Source of the DNA: Thermoleophilia bacterium
GTDB taxonomy: Bacteria; Actinomycetota; Thermoleophilia; BMS3ABIN01
DNA length: 37,465 nucleotides
Reading direction: 5' to 3'
Assembly: GCA_014859345.1 (NCBI GenBank)
Contig: JACUUL010000018.1
Span: 1 to 37,465 of the forward strand
Shown here: piece after piece, positions 1 through 7,201 of the stretch
How the letters are laid out: each line of letters begins with the position of its first letter
How positions within the stretch are numbered: position 1 is the stretch's first letter
Notes under the pieces: model-generated
What the model was told of the DNA's origin: nothing
The model's input: only the letters and a program-made list of their open reading frames with translations
Databases searched by the model: none
Made by a program: the position numbers and the translations under genes

Positions 1-4
1 AGGA

Positions 5-32
5 AACGGCCGCTCCTGAAGGAGCGGCCGTT
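5..32 (-). terminator. Candidate intrinsic terminator of the dsr operon
   Basis: A perfect 12-bp inverted repeat (AACGGCCGCTCC / GGAGCGGCCGTT) encloses a 4-nt loop. On the minus strand the stem runs into a short T-rich end (GTTTCCT) before the window edge. It starts about 54 nt after the dsrL stop codon, where the operon should end. The U-tract is short, so termination efficiency is uncertain. The window edge hides what follows. Confidence 0.75.
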
Positions 33-85
33 CATAACCGTTTCTGTATATCAGTCCGCCAGCGAGTCCGTGCCGGACCGGTCGC

Positions 86-1774
86 CTAACCCATGTCGAT
101 GTATGCGCAGGGGCATTCCTCTGCGCACTTGGAGCAGCCTACGCAGGTTTCCAGGGCGAAAACGTAGCGGTCGCCGCCCTCGACGGGCTGATCCATTTTC
201 TTGACTGCGTTGTAGGAGCAGAACTGATAGCAGTTGCCGCAATCGAAGCACATGCCGCAGCTCATGCAGCGGGTGGTTTCCTCGGCGGCCACGTCGGCCG
301 TCCAGGTGGACACCACCTCGGCGAAGTTGCCGGCGCGCGCCTCGACAGGAATGTGCTGTTTCTGCAGGCGGGGATGTTCCTTGTAGTAATGCAGCGCCAT
401 ATCGTCGGACTTGACCACCTTGGGAGGATATTCCTTGGGGATCTCCTCGCCACGGATGTGGTAGTCGATGGCGTTGGCCGCCTGGCGGCCCAGGCCGATG
501 GCCTCGGTCACGGTGCCCAGCCGGTTGGTGATGTCGCCGCCCGCGAACACGCCCTCCTCGCTGGTGGCTCCGGTTGCCTCGTCCACGGTGATCCAGCCCT
601 TCTCGTCCTTGAACTGGTCCAGGCCCTCGAAGTCACCGCCCTGGCCGATGGCCGGAATGACCATGTCGGCGTCGATCACGTACTCGGAGCCCGCGATCGG
701 CACGGGGCGCCGGCGCCCGGACTCATCCGGCTCGCCCAGCTCCATCTTCTGGACCTTGAGGCCCGTGACCTTGCCGCCATCACGGACGACTTCGACCGGG
801 GCCAGCAAAAACTCGATGTTGATGCCTTCGGCAAGGGTGTCCTCGATCTCCTCGTCCTCAGCCGGCATCTCCTCGCGGGTGCGGCGGTAGATGATCTGGG
901 GCTCCGCGCCCAGCCTCCAGGAGACCCGGGCCGCGTCCACGGCGCTGTTGCCGCCGCCGATGACCAGCACCTTCTTGCCCTTCAGGTCCATCTCCTGACC
1001 TGAATTCACCTGGTTCAGGAACTCGAGGGCGTTCATGACGCCTTCGCCTTCCTCACCGTCAATCCCCAGCACCCAGCCTTCCTGGGCGCCGATGGCGAGA
1101 TAAACGGCGTCGAAATCTTTCCGGAGGTCTTCAAAGGAAATATCCTTGCCGACCTTGGTGCCGTACTTGATGTCAACGCCGAGATCGGCGATGTTGGCCA
1201 CCTCCGCGTCCAGGATATCCTCCGGCAGCCTGTAGCTGGGAATACCGTAGCGCAGCATGCCGCCAGACTTGGGGGCCGCCTCGAAGATGGTCACCGGATA
1301 GCCGCGGCGGGCCAGCTGAAAGGCGCAGGACAGACCGGCGGGACCGGAACCCACGACCGCTATCTTCTCGGACTTGGTTTCGTCGTTGAGTTTCTCATGC
1401 TTGAGGCTCTTCTCCAGGGCGAAATCGCCCAGGAAGCGCTCGACCTGGTTGATCGAGACTGCCTCGTCCTTGGCGTTCCGGTTGCAGTCCGTCTCGCAGA
1501 AATGCGGACAGACGCGGCCGATAATAGCCGGAATCGGATTGGTTTCGCTCAGCAGGCGCCACGCCCTCTCCGAGGATTCCTCGTTGGTCCGCTTGAAATC
1601 ATCGGACTGGGCAATCATCGTCAGAAACCCGCGAATGTCGTTGCCGCTGGGACAGGCATTCTGGCACGGAGGCATCTTGGCTTTGTAAACCGGCCGCAGA
1701 TGAGAACCTTCGGCGCCACGCTTGTAACTGGCTGCCCCGATCTCACGTTTTCTTATCTTTAAAACTACTGCCAT
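86..1774 (-). CDS. dsrL: DsrL-like NAD(P)H:acceptor oxidoreductase (GltD-type flavoprotein with C-terminal Fe-S domain)
   Basis: A 562-residue protein of the glutamate-synthase small-subunit/DsrL family. Cysteines 37, 41, 89, 93 and 97 form the N-terminal Fe-S region. A first dinucleotide fold (VGSGPAG, about 141-147) should bind FAD. A second (VIGGGNSAVD, 271-280) is followed by YRRTREEMPA, the arginine-rich NADPH-type motif. GVFAGGD (about 408) completes the FAD site. The C-terminus has two ferredoxin-like clusters: Cys 503/506/509 plus 512/515/519, and Cys 544/547/550/554. In the known family DsrL passes electrons between NAD(P)H and DsrAB. It is last in the operon, 170 nt after dsrD. AGGAG lies 7 nt before the ATG. 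Linkage to dsrABD and the short C-terminus suggest the type seen in reducers and disproportionators (DsrL-2), which is inference. A generic GltD-like protein is the alternative. Confidence 0.82.
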   Translation of the reverse strand: MAVVLKIRKREIGAASYKRGAEGSHLRPVYKAKMPPCQNACPSGNDIRGFLTMIAQSDDFKRTNEESSERAWRLLSETNPIPAIIGRVCPHFCETDCNRNAKDEAVSINQVERFLGDFALEKSLKHEKLNDETKSEKIAVVGSGPAGLSCAFQLARRGYPVTIFEAAPKSGGMLRYGIPSYRLPEDILDAEVANIADLGVDIKYGTKVGKDISFEDLRKDFDAVYLAIGAQEGWVLGIDGEEGEGVMNALEFLNQVNSGQEMDLKGKKVLVIGGGNSAVDAARVSWRLGAEPQIIYRRTREEMPAEDEEIEDTLAEGINIEFLLAPVEVVRDGGKVTGLKVQKMELGEPDESGRRRPVPIAGSEYVIDADMVIPAIGQGGDFEGLDQFKDEKGWITVDEATGATSEEGVFAGGDITNRLGTVTEAIGLGRQAANAIDYHIRGEEIPKEYPPKVVKSDDMALHYYKEHPRLQKQHIPVEARAGNFAEVVSTWTADVAAEETTRCMSCGMCFDCGNCYQFCSYNAVKKMDQPVEGGDRYVFALETCVGCSKCAEECPCAYIDMG

Positions 1775-1804
1775 ACGTTTCTCCTTTTCTCAGGCTTCAT
1801 CGCA

Positions 1805-1893
1805 CCAGATGATTCTGGCTCCTGTTCTCCGGGACATGATTCCTGGTGCCCCCCGGCCAATCTGCCAGGGGGACATGATCATTCGCGTTCCCC
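1805..1893. repeat. Cluster of three hairpins in the dsrD-dsrL gap
   Basis: The 170-nt gap between dsrD and dsrL holds three inverted repeats: CCAGA-TGAT-TCTGG (1805-1818), CCGGG...CCCGG (1829-1856), and GGGGGAC...GTTCCCC (1868-1893, one G-T wobble). The last two share the core GGGACATGAT with a third copy between dsrP and dsrA. None is followed by a T-run on the minus strand, so they look like RNA-stability or processing elements, or copies of a small interspersed repeat, rather than terminators. Confidence 0.6.
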
Positions 1894-1944
1894 GCGCCAT
1901 ATCAAATCCATACCGCCCGGTGCGAAACGCCTAAGGCGATACGA

Positions 1945-2193
1945 TTAATCGTTAGCAGAGCCTTCCACATGCGGAAGCTCGATGGAACTGCCGCCGAAAT
2001 AGCCGTAGACACACTTGCCGGAGTCGATAAGCTCCTTGATGGCCGCCTTGACGTCCTTCCTGTCGACTTGGTCGCCGTACTTGGCGGCCATGGCTTTCTG
2101 CAGATCGCCGGCCTTTATCTTCTTCTTGCCGGCGTTCTCCGTGACTATCGCCAGGCATTCTTCCGCCAGCTGCTCCGTGGAAATATCCCCCAT
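1945..2193 (-). CDS. dsrD: DsrD, small winged-helix activator of sulfite reductase
   Basis: An 82-residue protein matching DsrD in length (family about 78), in position directly after dsrB (15 nt), and in its C-terminal VYGYFGGSS segment. The lysine-rich middle (GKKKIKAGDL) and the IKELIDSG helix fit the winged-helix fold. DsrD is known from sulfate and sulfite reducers, where it stimulates DsrAB allosterically. It is normally absent from sulfur oxidizers, so it is the best marker here for the reductive direction. A strong GGAGGAGG ribosome site overlaps the end of dsrB, implying coupled expression. The stop is TAA. Confidence 0.9.
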   Translation of the reverse strand: MGDISTEQLAEECLAIVTENAGKKKIKAGDLQKAMAAKYGDQVDRKDVKAAIKELIDSGKCVYGYFGGSSIELPHVEGSAND

Positions 2194-2208
2194 AGCGGGA
2201 ACCTCCTC

Positions 2209-3285
2209 CTAGTACCTGTTGTGAATTGACCTTCTGTAAGTAGTGCCGGCGTGACGGAAGTCATCGAGGTGATACTTGGTGAATTCGATGCCGGTCAGGT
2301 CGAAGAATTTCTCCCAGCCGATCCTCTCGATCCACTCGCCCACGCGCTCGAATGGCTTGGCGTTGGCCGCGTAGACCTCGACGATCTCCTTGACCTTGCT
2401 GGTGACTTCCGGCCAGCGCGGCGGGTTGTTCGGGATAAACGGCACCGCCAGCTTCGTGAACTTCGGTTCCGTCCGGGCGTTGGAGATCTTGCCGCCGACC
2501 CAGATGGAAACGCCGTCATTCAGCGGGTCGGCCATCGGCATCGCCGGGCAGACCGTGAAGCAGTTGCCGCAGTACATGCACTTGTCCTCATCCACCTTGA
2601 CGGTGGTCTTGCCTTCGACCGAAGTGGGCCGGATGGCGTTGTTGGGGCAGGATGCCACCGTGGTCGGGATCTCGCAGAGGTTCGGCAGCGTCTCGTGGTC
2701 GATCCTCGGCGGAGTCCGGTGCAGGCCAAGGATGGCAATGTCGGAGGCGTGGACGGCGCCGCACATGTTCAGGCAGCAGGCCACGGCCACCCGCAGCTTG
2801 GCCGGCAGCTTCTCGGTGGTGAAATATTCGGCCAGCTCGTCCATGACCGCCTTCACCAGGCCGGAGGCGTCGGTCGCGGCCGAATGGCAGTGCACCCAGC
2901 CCTGGGTATGGACGACGTTGGAGATGGCGTTGTTGGTGCCACCCACCAGGAAGCCCTTCTCGCCGATCTCTTTCTTGAGCGGTTCGATGTTATCCTTGTT
3001 GGCCAGCAGGAACTCGACGTTGTTCCGGCTGGTGAAGCGGAAGTATCCGTCGGCATACTTGTCCGCCAGGTCGCAGACCATGCGCAGGAAATTCGAGGAC
3101 ACCAGCCGCGGCGAGGACATCCTCACCGAGTAGATGGTGCCGTTGGGACCGGTGTGAGCCAGCACGCCCGGCGCCAGCGTCTCGTGGAATTCCCATTTGC
3201 CGTAGTTCTCCTTGATGAGCGGATGCAGGAACTTCTCGTAATGAGGAGGACCTATATCCGTTACTCTCTTAGCTTCGGTTGCCAT
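2209..3285 (-). CDS. dsrB: Dissimilatory sulfite reductase beta subunit
   Basis: A 358-residue beta subunit of the siroheme sulfite reductase that reduces sulfite and delivers sulfur to DsrC. The siroheme/[4Fe-4S] ligands are visible as Cys133 in HTQGWVHCH and as ACCLNMC (Cys170, 171, 175). The inserted ferredoxin domain carries [12 protein letters not shown] (Cys236, 239, 242, 246). Substrate-side basic residues lie in the SPR and FTSRNN segments (about 58-89). Length and motif order match bacterial reductive-type DsrB. AGGAGG lies 10 nt before the ATG. It follows dsrA by 100 nt, with a strong hairpin in between, and precedes dsrD by 15 nt. It would act as a cytoplasmic alpha2beta2 complex with DsrA and, transiently, DsrC. 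Confidence 0.97.
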   Translation of the reverse strand: MATEAKRVTDIGPPHYEKFLHPLIKENYGKWEFHETLAPGVLAHTGPNGTIYSVRMSSPRLVSSNFLRMVCDLADKYADGYFRFTSRNNVEFLLANKDNIEPLKKEIGEKGFLVGGTNNAISNVVHTQGWVHCHSAATDASGLVKAVMDELAEYFTTEKLPAKLRVAVACCLNMCGAVHASDIAILGLHRTPPRIDHETLPNLCEIPTTVASCPNNAIRPTSVEGKTTVKVDEDKCMYCGNCFTVCPAMPMADPLNDGVSIWVGGKISNARTEPKFTKLAVPFIPNNPPRWPEVTSKVKEIVEVYAANAKPFERVGEWIERIGWEKFFDLTGIEFTKYHLDDFRHAGTTYRRSIHNRY

Positions 3286-3313
3286 TTATTCCAGACCTCC
3301 TGTCGTGTGCTTG

Positions 3314-3375
3314 TCGTCCTGAGTGAAAGCGAAGAATCTCGTCGACATTCTTAGGCGCTTCGCGCCTCAGAATGA
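3314..3375. repeat. REP/MITE-like palindromic element between dsrA and dsrB
   Basis: A 62-bp element with imperfect terminal inverted repeats (TCGTCCTGAG / CTCAGAATGA, 8 of 10 paired). Its right half is a 13-bp stem with one mismatch: CATTCT-T-AGGCGC, loop TTC, GCGCCT-C-AGAATG (3346-3374). The ends resemble the TGTCATYCYGAGCG units at the right edge of the window. No T-run follows on the minus strand. It fills most of the 100-nt dsrA-dsrB gap and would fold in the mRNA between the two subunits. Confidence 0.7.
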
Positions 3376-3385
3376 ACTCTTCAGA

Positions 3386-4600
3386 TTACTCTTCGCCTTC
3401 GCCTTCGCCTTCGTCTTCCTCGGCAAAGTACTCCTCGTAGAAGATGTACGGATTGTCCCTCGGAGCCTTGACCATCTTGGGCGAGGGCTCCATTTCGATA
3501 CCTTCGAGGAAGGTGGCCAGGCTGACGCGCTCGATGAATTCCCCGATGCGCTCGCGCGCGGTGCCGTGCTCATCCCAGAACTCCCACATTCTGTCAATGA
3601 AGTCATACAGCTCCTCGTAATCCCCGTCCTCTATCTTCATGAAGGGAACGATGACCGAACCGAAGAGAGCTCCTTCCACGATGGGAGCCTTGGCGCCGAT
3701 GTTGATGGCAAAGCCCTTGTCATCTCCAACAGCCAGCGCCTTGGGCATGCGGTTGATGCAGTGCATGCACTTGACACAGTTGCTGTTGTCGATGTTGATT
3801 TCCTTGCCCTCAACCGTGATGCACCTGGTGGGGCATTTCTCGACGACAAACTCCTGCACGTTGAAGCCGTCATCCAAGTACTTGGCGAACTCTTCCTGGT
3901 TGACCTTGATGTCGTCCTTCCAGATGCCGATGACCGCCATGTCGGAACGGGCGATGGCCGCCGTGCAGTCATTGGGGCAACCGGACATTTTCATCTTGAA
4001 CTTGTAGTTGAACATGGGGCGATGCAGCTCGTCCTGATAGTTCTGCGTGAGCTGATAGGTCATGTCCATGGTGTCGTAACAGGCATTCTGGCAACGCGCC
4101 GGACCCACGCAGCAACTTGGCGTCCGCATGTCGGACCCGGAACCGCCCAGGTCCCAGCCTTTCTCGGTGAGCGCCCGGAAGGTGGGTTCCAGCTCTTCGG
4201 TCCTGGTGCCCAGGAGGACCATGTCACCGGTGGAGCCGTGCATGTTGAACAGACCTGAGCCATGCTCGTCCCAGATGTCAACAATCTCGCGCAGGGCATC
4301 CGTGGTGTAGAACCAGCCCGAGGGCTGATTGACGCGCACCGTATGGAAGTGCGAGACGCCGGGGAAGTCTTCCGGCAGGGCCGAGTAGCGGCCGATGACG
4401 CCGCCGCCATAGCCCATGACGCCCACGAGGCCGCCGTGCTTCCAGTAGCCTCTCTTGTCCTCGTAGGATTTCTCGAGCTGGCGCAGCAGGTCCGCGGCCA
4501 TCGGCTTCCTGTCTGCGACTGACTTGATGTCGCTGACAAAGCTGGGCCAGGGTCCCTTCTCCAACTCCTCCAAGAGTGGGATCTTGAGATCGTCTGCCAT
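3386..4600 (-). CDS. dsrA: Dissimilatory sulfite reductase alpha subunit
   Basis: A 404-residue alpha subunit. Siroheme/[4Fe-4S] ligands appear as the cysteine cluster [13 protein letters not shown] (Cys163, 164, 170, 174) and SGCPNDC (Cys208, 212). The ferredoxin insert uses Cys256/260 (CPTRC) and CVKCMHC (Cys275, 278, 281), the characteristic DsrA arrangement followed by INRMPKAL. The C-terminus ends in a highly acidic tail (residues 393-404) encoded by repeated GGCGAA hexanucleotides, which looks lineage-specific. AGGAG lies 8 nt before the ATG. The gene is separated from dsrP by 131 nt containing an 8-bp hairpin and from dsrB by 100 nt. It works with DsrB and DsrC in the cytoplasm to reduce sulfite. 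Confidence 0.97.
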   Translation of the reverse strand: MADDLKIPLLEELEKGPWPSFVSDIKSVADRKPMAADLLRQLEKSYEDKRGYWKHGGLVGVMGYGGGVIGRYSALPEDFPGVSHFHTVRVNQPSGWFYTTDALREIVDIWDEHGSGLFNMHGSTGDMVLLGTRTEELEPTFRALTEKGWDLGGSGSDMRTPSCCVGPARCQNACYDTMDMTYQLTQNYQDELHRPMFNYKFKMKMSGCPNDCTAAIARSDMAVIGIWKDDIKVNQEEFAKYLDDGFNVQEFVVEKCPTRCITVEGKEINIDNSNCVKCMHCINRMPKALAVGDDKGFAINIGAKAPIVEGALFGSVIVPFMKIEDGDYEELYDFIDRMWEFWDEHGTARERIGEFIERVSLATFLEGIEMEPSPKMVKAPRDNPYIFYEEYFAEEDEGEGEGEE

Positions 4601-4660
4601 TTCCTAATCTCCTTTTGTCGGGATTATTTTTTGCCGCTCATTACTGTTTGCTATTGCTCC

Positions 4661-4687
4661 AGGGGAACATGATTTCTTAGTTCCCCT
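4661..4687. repeat. Perfect 8-bp hairpin between dsrP and dsrA
   Basis: AGGGGAAC (4661-4668) and GTTCCCCT (4680-4687) are exact inverted copies around an 11-nt loop that begins ATGATT. The core GGGGAACATGAT recurs twice, with small changes, in the dsrD-dsrL gap. There is no T-run, so this is not a canonical terminator. It may separate the membrane-complex mRNA from the dsrAB mRNA by processing. Confidence 0.6.
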
Positions 4688-4731
4688 GATAATCGATGGA
4701 ACTGACTTTCACGCCGGCAAGGTGGCTGTGC

Positions 4732-5994
4732 CTAGGCGCCTTCCGCCGCGGGTTCGGCCGGTCCCACGCTCTCCGCCGCTTCTTCCTCTGCCGGCTCTTC
4801 GGCGTGCGCTTCCTTTACATACACGCCCTCGACCGGCAGCAGCGGCAATACTTTTATTCCTACTATGTACACCAGGCCGATCAGCGAGAAGATACCAACG
4901 AACTGCATCCATTCGACGAACTGGGGAATGTACGGCCAGACGACGCCATCCCCGAAACCGCTGGTGACCTCATAACCGGGCAGGATCGGCTGCGGCAGCA
5001 CCTGGCCCGGAATGATGAACAGGATGCGCTCGCCGAGAACGCCTACCACGTGCATTGCCGACGCGGCAAGTATCCATCCGATCCTTTGCCTGGTGCCGGG
5101 ATTGAGCAGGATGATTATGGGCAGGATCAGTCCTATCAGAAATACCTGGCCCCAGAGAACAAAGTTCAGGAAATTTCCTCCGAACATGATGAACGTCTCA
5201 CCATGCTGGAATTCCGGAGCGTAAAGGTGGGTGAGGCGTTCGATGGTAACGATATACATCACGAAGATGATCAGCCCCAGCATGATCTTGCTCAGGTTGA
5301 GGAAGAACCTCCTGTCTATCTCCCGGTCGGTGTACTTGAATGTCAGATGCAGCATTATCATCGCCAGCGCGGTTCCTGAAGACAGCGCCGCGACAACAAA
5401 GGCCAGAGGCGTCATCGACGAGAAGAACATGTCGCGGCCGTTGATGATGCCGAAGATGAAGCCGGTGCCGGAGTGGACGAAGAGAGCGGCGATCACCGCC
5501 GCGATGCCCAGAATCTTGGCGAACTTCTCGCTCTCCTTGAACTGGGCCCACAGATAGAGGACGCCGATTGTCATGTAGGTAGAGTAGATGAACGCGTTCA
5601 GCGACAGCATCGACCGCGGGTTGATGTTATAAAACGGCAGGAACAGCCTGTCCGGACGGCCCCAGTCGGAGATCAGTATTGCCAGGGCCCCAACCATGAA
5701 CAGCACCGCGTTGAAGGCCGCCACCCTCGAAAGCACCTTGTACTCTTTTTGATTGAACAGCACCGCCAGGCCGGAGATCATCAGCGAGCCGGCGCTCAGG
5801 CCGACGAACAGCACGAAAATAACCTTGGCGCCGCCCCAGGTGACAGAGTTGCTAAGTCCGGTGATATGAAATCCAGTGTAGAACCTGATAGTAGAAGCGG
5901 CCAGCCAGCCCAGGGCCACCAGCCCCAGCAAGACGACCCACGTCCAGTAACGGGGACTCTTGCCTTCGATTGTGGAGAAATAATACTTTGCCAT
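4732..5994 (-). CDS. dsrP: DsrP, NrfD-like integral membrane subunit of DsrMKJOP
   Basis: A 420-residue, strongly hydrophobic protein of the NrfD/PsrC family with about ten predicted membrane helices between residues 18 and 390. It is the quinone-reactive membrane subunit partnered with the periplasmic Fe-S protein DsrO. Recognisable family features are the GGAKVIFVLFVGLSAGS helix, the DWGRPDR loop (about 110) and the HSGTGFIFG segment. The last 25 residues form an Ala/Glu/Pro-rich cytoplasmic tail that looks unstructured. The ATG lies 3 nt after the dsrO stop with GGGAG upstream, so translation is probably coupled. A 131-nt gap with a hairpin follows before dsrA. Confidence 0.92.
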   Translation of the reverse strand: MAKYYFSTIEGKSPRYWTWVVLLGLVALGWLAASTIRFYTGFHITGLSNSVTWGGAKVIFVLFVGLSAGSLMISGLAVLFNQKEYKVLSRVAAFNAVLFMVGALAILISDWGRPDRLFLPFYNINPRSMLSLNAFIYSTYMTIGVLYLWAQFKESEKFAKILGIAAVIAALFVHSGTGFIFGIINGRDMFFSSMTPLAFVVAALSSGTALAMIMLHLTFKYTDREIDRRFFLNLSKIMLGLIIFVMYIVTIERLTHLYAPEFQHGETFIMFGGNFLNFVLWGQVFLIGLILPIIILLNPGTRQRIGWILAASAMHVVGVLGERILFIIPGQVLPQPILPGYEVTSGFGDGVVWPYIPQFVEWMQFVGIFSLIGLVYIVGIKVLPLLPVEGVYVKEAHAEEPAEEEAAESVGPAEPAAEGA

Positions 5995-5997
5995 AGC

Positions 5998-6741
5998 CTA
6001 CACTCCCAGGTAGAACACGTTGGGTTTTACTTCCAGGTTTGGCCTCAGCACCGTGACGCGCTCCTCGGCTATGATCTGGGCTACGTCGCTGGAGGGGTCG
6101 TTCTTGTTGCCGAAAGTGAGAGCGTTCATGGGACACTCCTCGACGCATGCCGGCAATTCTCCCTCATCGAGCTTCCGGTGGGCGCAGAAGGTGCATTTGG
6201 TCGCCACCCCCAGCATCAGCTTGGGAACCTCGCGGTTCGTCCACATCTCGTCCGGGATGTTCTTGAAGGTGATGGCTCGGGCCCGGTACGGACATGCGAT
6301 CACGCAATACCGGCAGCCGATGCACCTATGCTCGTCGATGAGCACGATTCCGTCGGTCTCCCGCACGAATGAAGCCTTGGTAGGACACACATGCACACAG
6401 GGAGGATCCTCGCAGTGCACGCAAAGCAGGGGCACGTTTCGCTCCTCAGCTCCCGGCAGCTCGTGCGGTGTCGCCTGCGCCACCCTGATCCAGTAAATAT
6501 CGTATCTCTGGTCACCGTACAGCGGTACGTTGTTCTCCCGGCGGCAGGCGTCCTCACAGACCCTGCAGCCGTCACACTTGTTCGAATCGACGACCATGGC
6601 ATACTGCAGCTTCGTCCTGGGGCCGGCAGAACCCATCGCCTTGGCCAGGACAAGCTGCGAGGCGGGAGTCGCGGCCGTCACCGCCGCCAGCAGGCCGCCC
6701 ATCTTGAGAAATGTCCTTCTATCAATCGAGTCTGTTCCCAT
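5998..6741 (-). CDS. dsrO: DsrO, Tat-exported periplasmic Fe-S protein
   Basis: A 247-residue ferredoxin-like protein with a twin-arginine signal at the N-terminus (DRRTFLK, Arg8-Arg9, then a hydrophobic stretch to about residue 33). Sixteen cysteines in four groups should hold four [4Fe-4S] clusters: 56/59/62/66, 107/110/115/119, 140/143/146/150 and 183/186/199/203. This matches DsrO, which relays electrons between triheme DsrJ and the membrane subunit DsrP on the outer face of the cytoplasmic membrane. The gene starts 46 nt after dsrJ and ends 3 nt before dsrP. The GGGAG upstream of the ATG is rather distant (about 14 nt). Confidence 0.94.
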   Translation of the reverse strand: MGTDSIDRRTFLKMGGLLAAVTAATPASQLVLAKAMGSAGPRTKLQYAMVVDSNKCDGCRVCEDACRRENNVPLYGDQRYDIYWIRVAQATPHELPGAEERNVPLLCVHCEDPPCVHVCPTKASFVRETDGIVLIDEHRCIGCRYCVIACPYRARAITFKNIPDEMWTNREVPKLMLGVATKCTFCAHRKLDEGELPACVEECPMNALTFGNKNDPSSDVAQIIAEERVTVLRPNLEVKPNVFYLGV

Positions 6742-6787
6742 CGTCTAAACTCTTTCTCCCGTTTTCCAGTAAGAGCCGCCCGCCCTG

Positions 6788-7201
6788 CTAGACTTCCGGA
6801 CGGGGATAATCGGGTTGGTCGGTTGAATGGCAACCGCCGTTCTCGGTCATGCAGCCGGGCTTGACGCCATTGTACTTGTGACATTCCGCGCAGAAGTTTT
6901 CATAATCATGGCAGGTGAAGCATCCCTTGATGCTGTGCTGCTCGTTGATTTCCCCGTAGCGCACGTAATTGACCCGCTCTTCCTTGAGGATCTTCATATG
7001 GTTGACCCGCATGTATTCGGTCTCCTCGACGCAGCGCGTCTCTCCGTCGCGCTTCTCGAGCTCTTCCGGATTTTGGTTGATACGCTCTTCCAGGTCCGCT
7101 TTCGTCTCAACCTTGCCTATGTTGCCCTGTGCCGCGTTGACGATGAACGGCAGAGTGACTATCACCAGGAAAACCAGCGTTGCGATTACGGCTTTTTTCA
7201 T
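6788..7201 (-). CDS. dsrJ: DsrJ, periplasmic triheme cytochrome c with an atypical third heme site
   Basis: A 137-residue protein with an N-terminal signal/anchor helix (residues 3-23). The conserved DsrJ block around Cys57 is present (RCVEETEYMRVNHM), including the cysteine thought to ligate one heme through an unusual His/Cys pair, plus Met64 and His68 as possible ligands. Two standard heme-binding sites follow: CFTCH (94-98) and CAECH (104-108). The third site, after the conserved GVKPG, is Cys117-x6-Cys124-His125 instead of the expected CxxCH. The DNA reading is clean here, with no frame change. The ATG overlaps the dsrK stop (ATGA). It would pass electrons across the periplasmic side of DsrMKJOP. 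Confidence 0.92.
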   Translation of the reverse strand: MKKAVIATLVFLVIVTLPFIVNAAQGNIGKVETKADLEERINQNPEELEKRDGETRCVEETEYMRVNHMKILKEERVNYVRYGEINEQHSIKGCFTCHDYENFCAECHKYNGVKPGCMTENGGCHSTDQPDYPRPEV

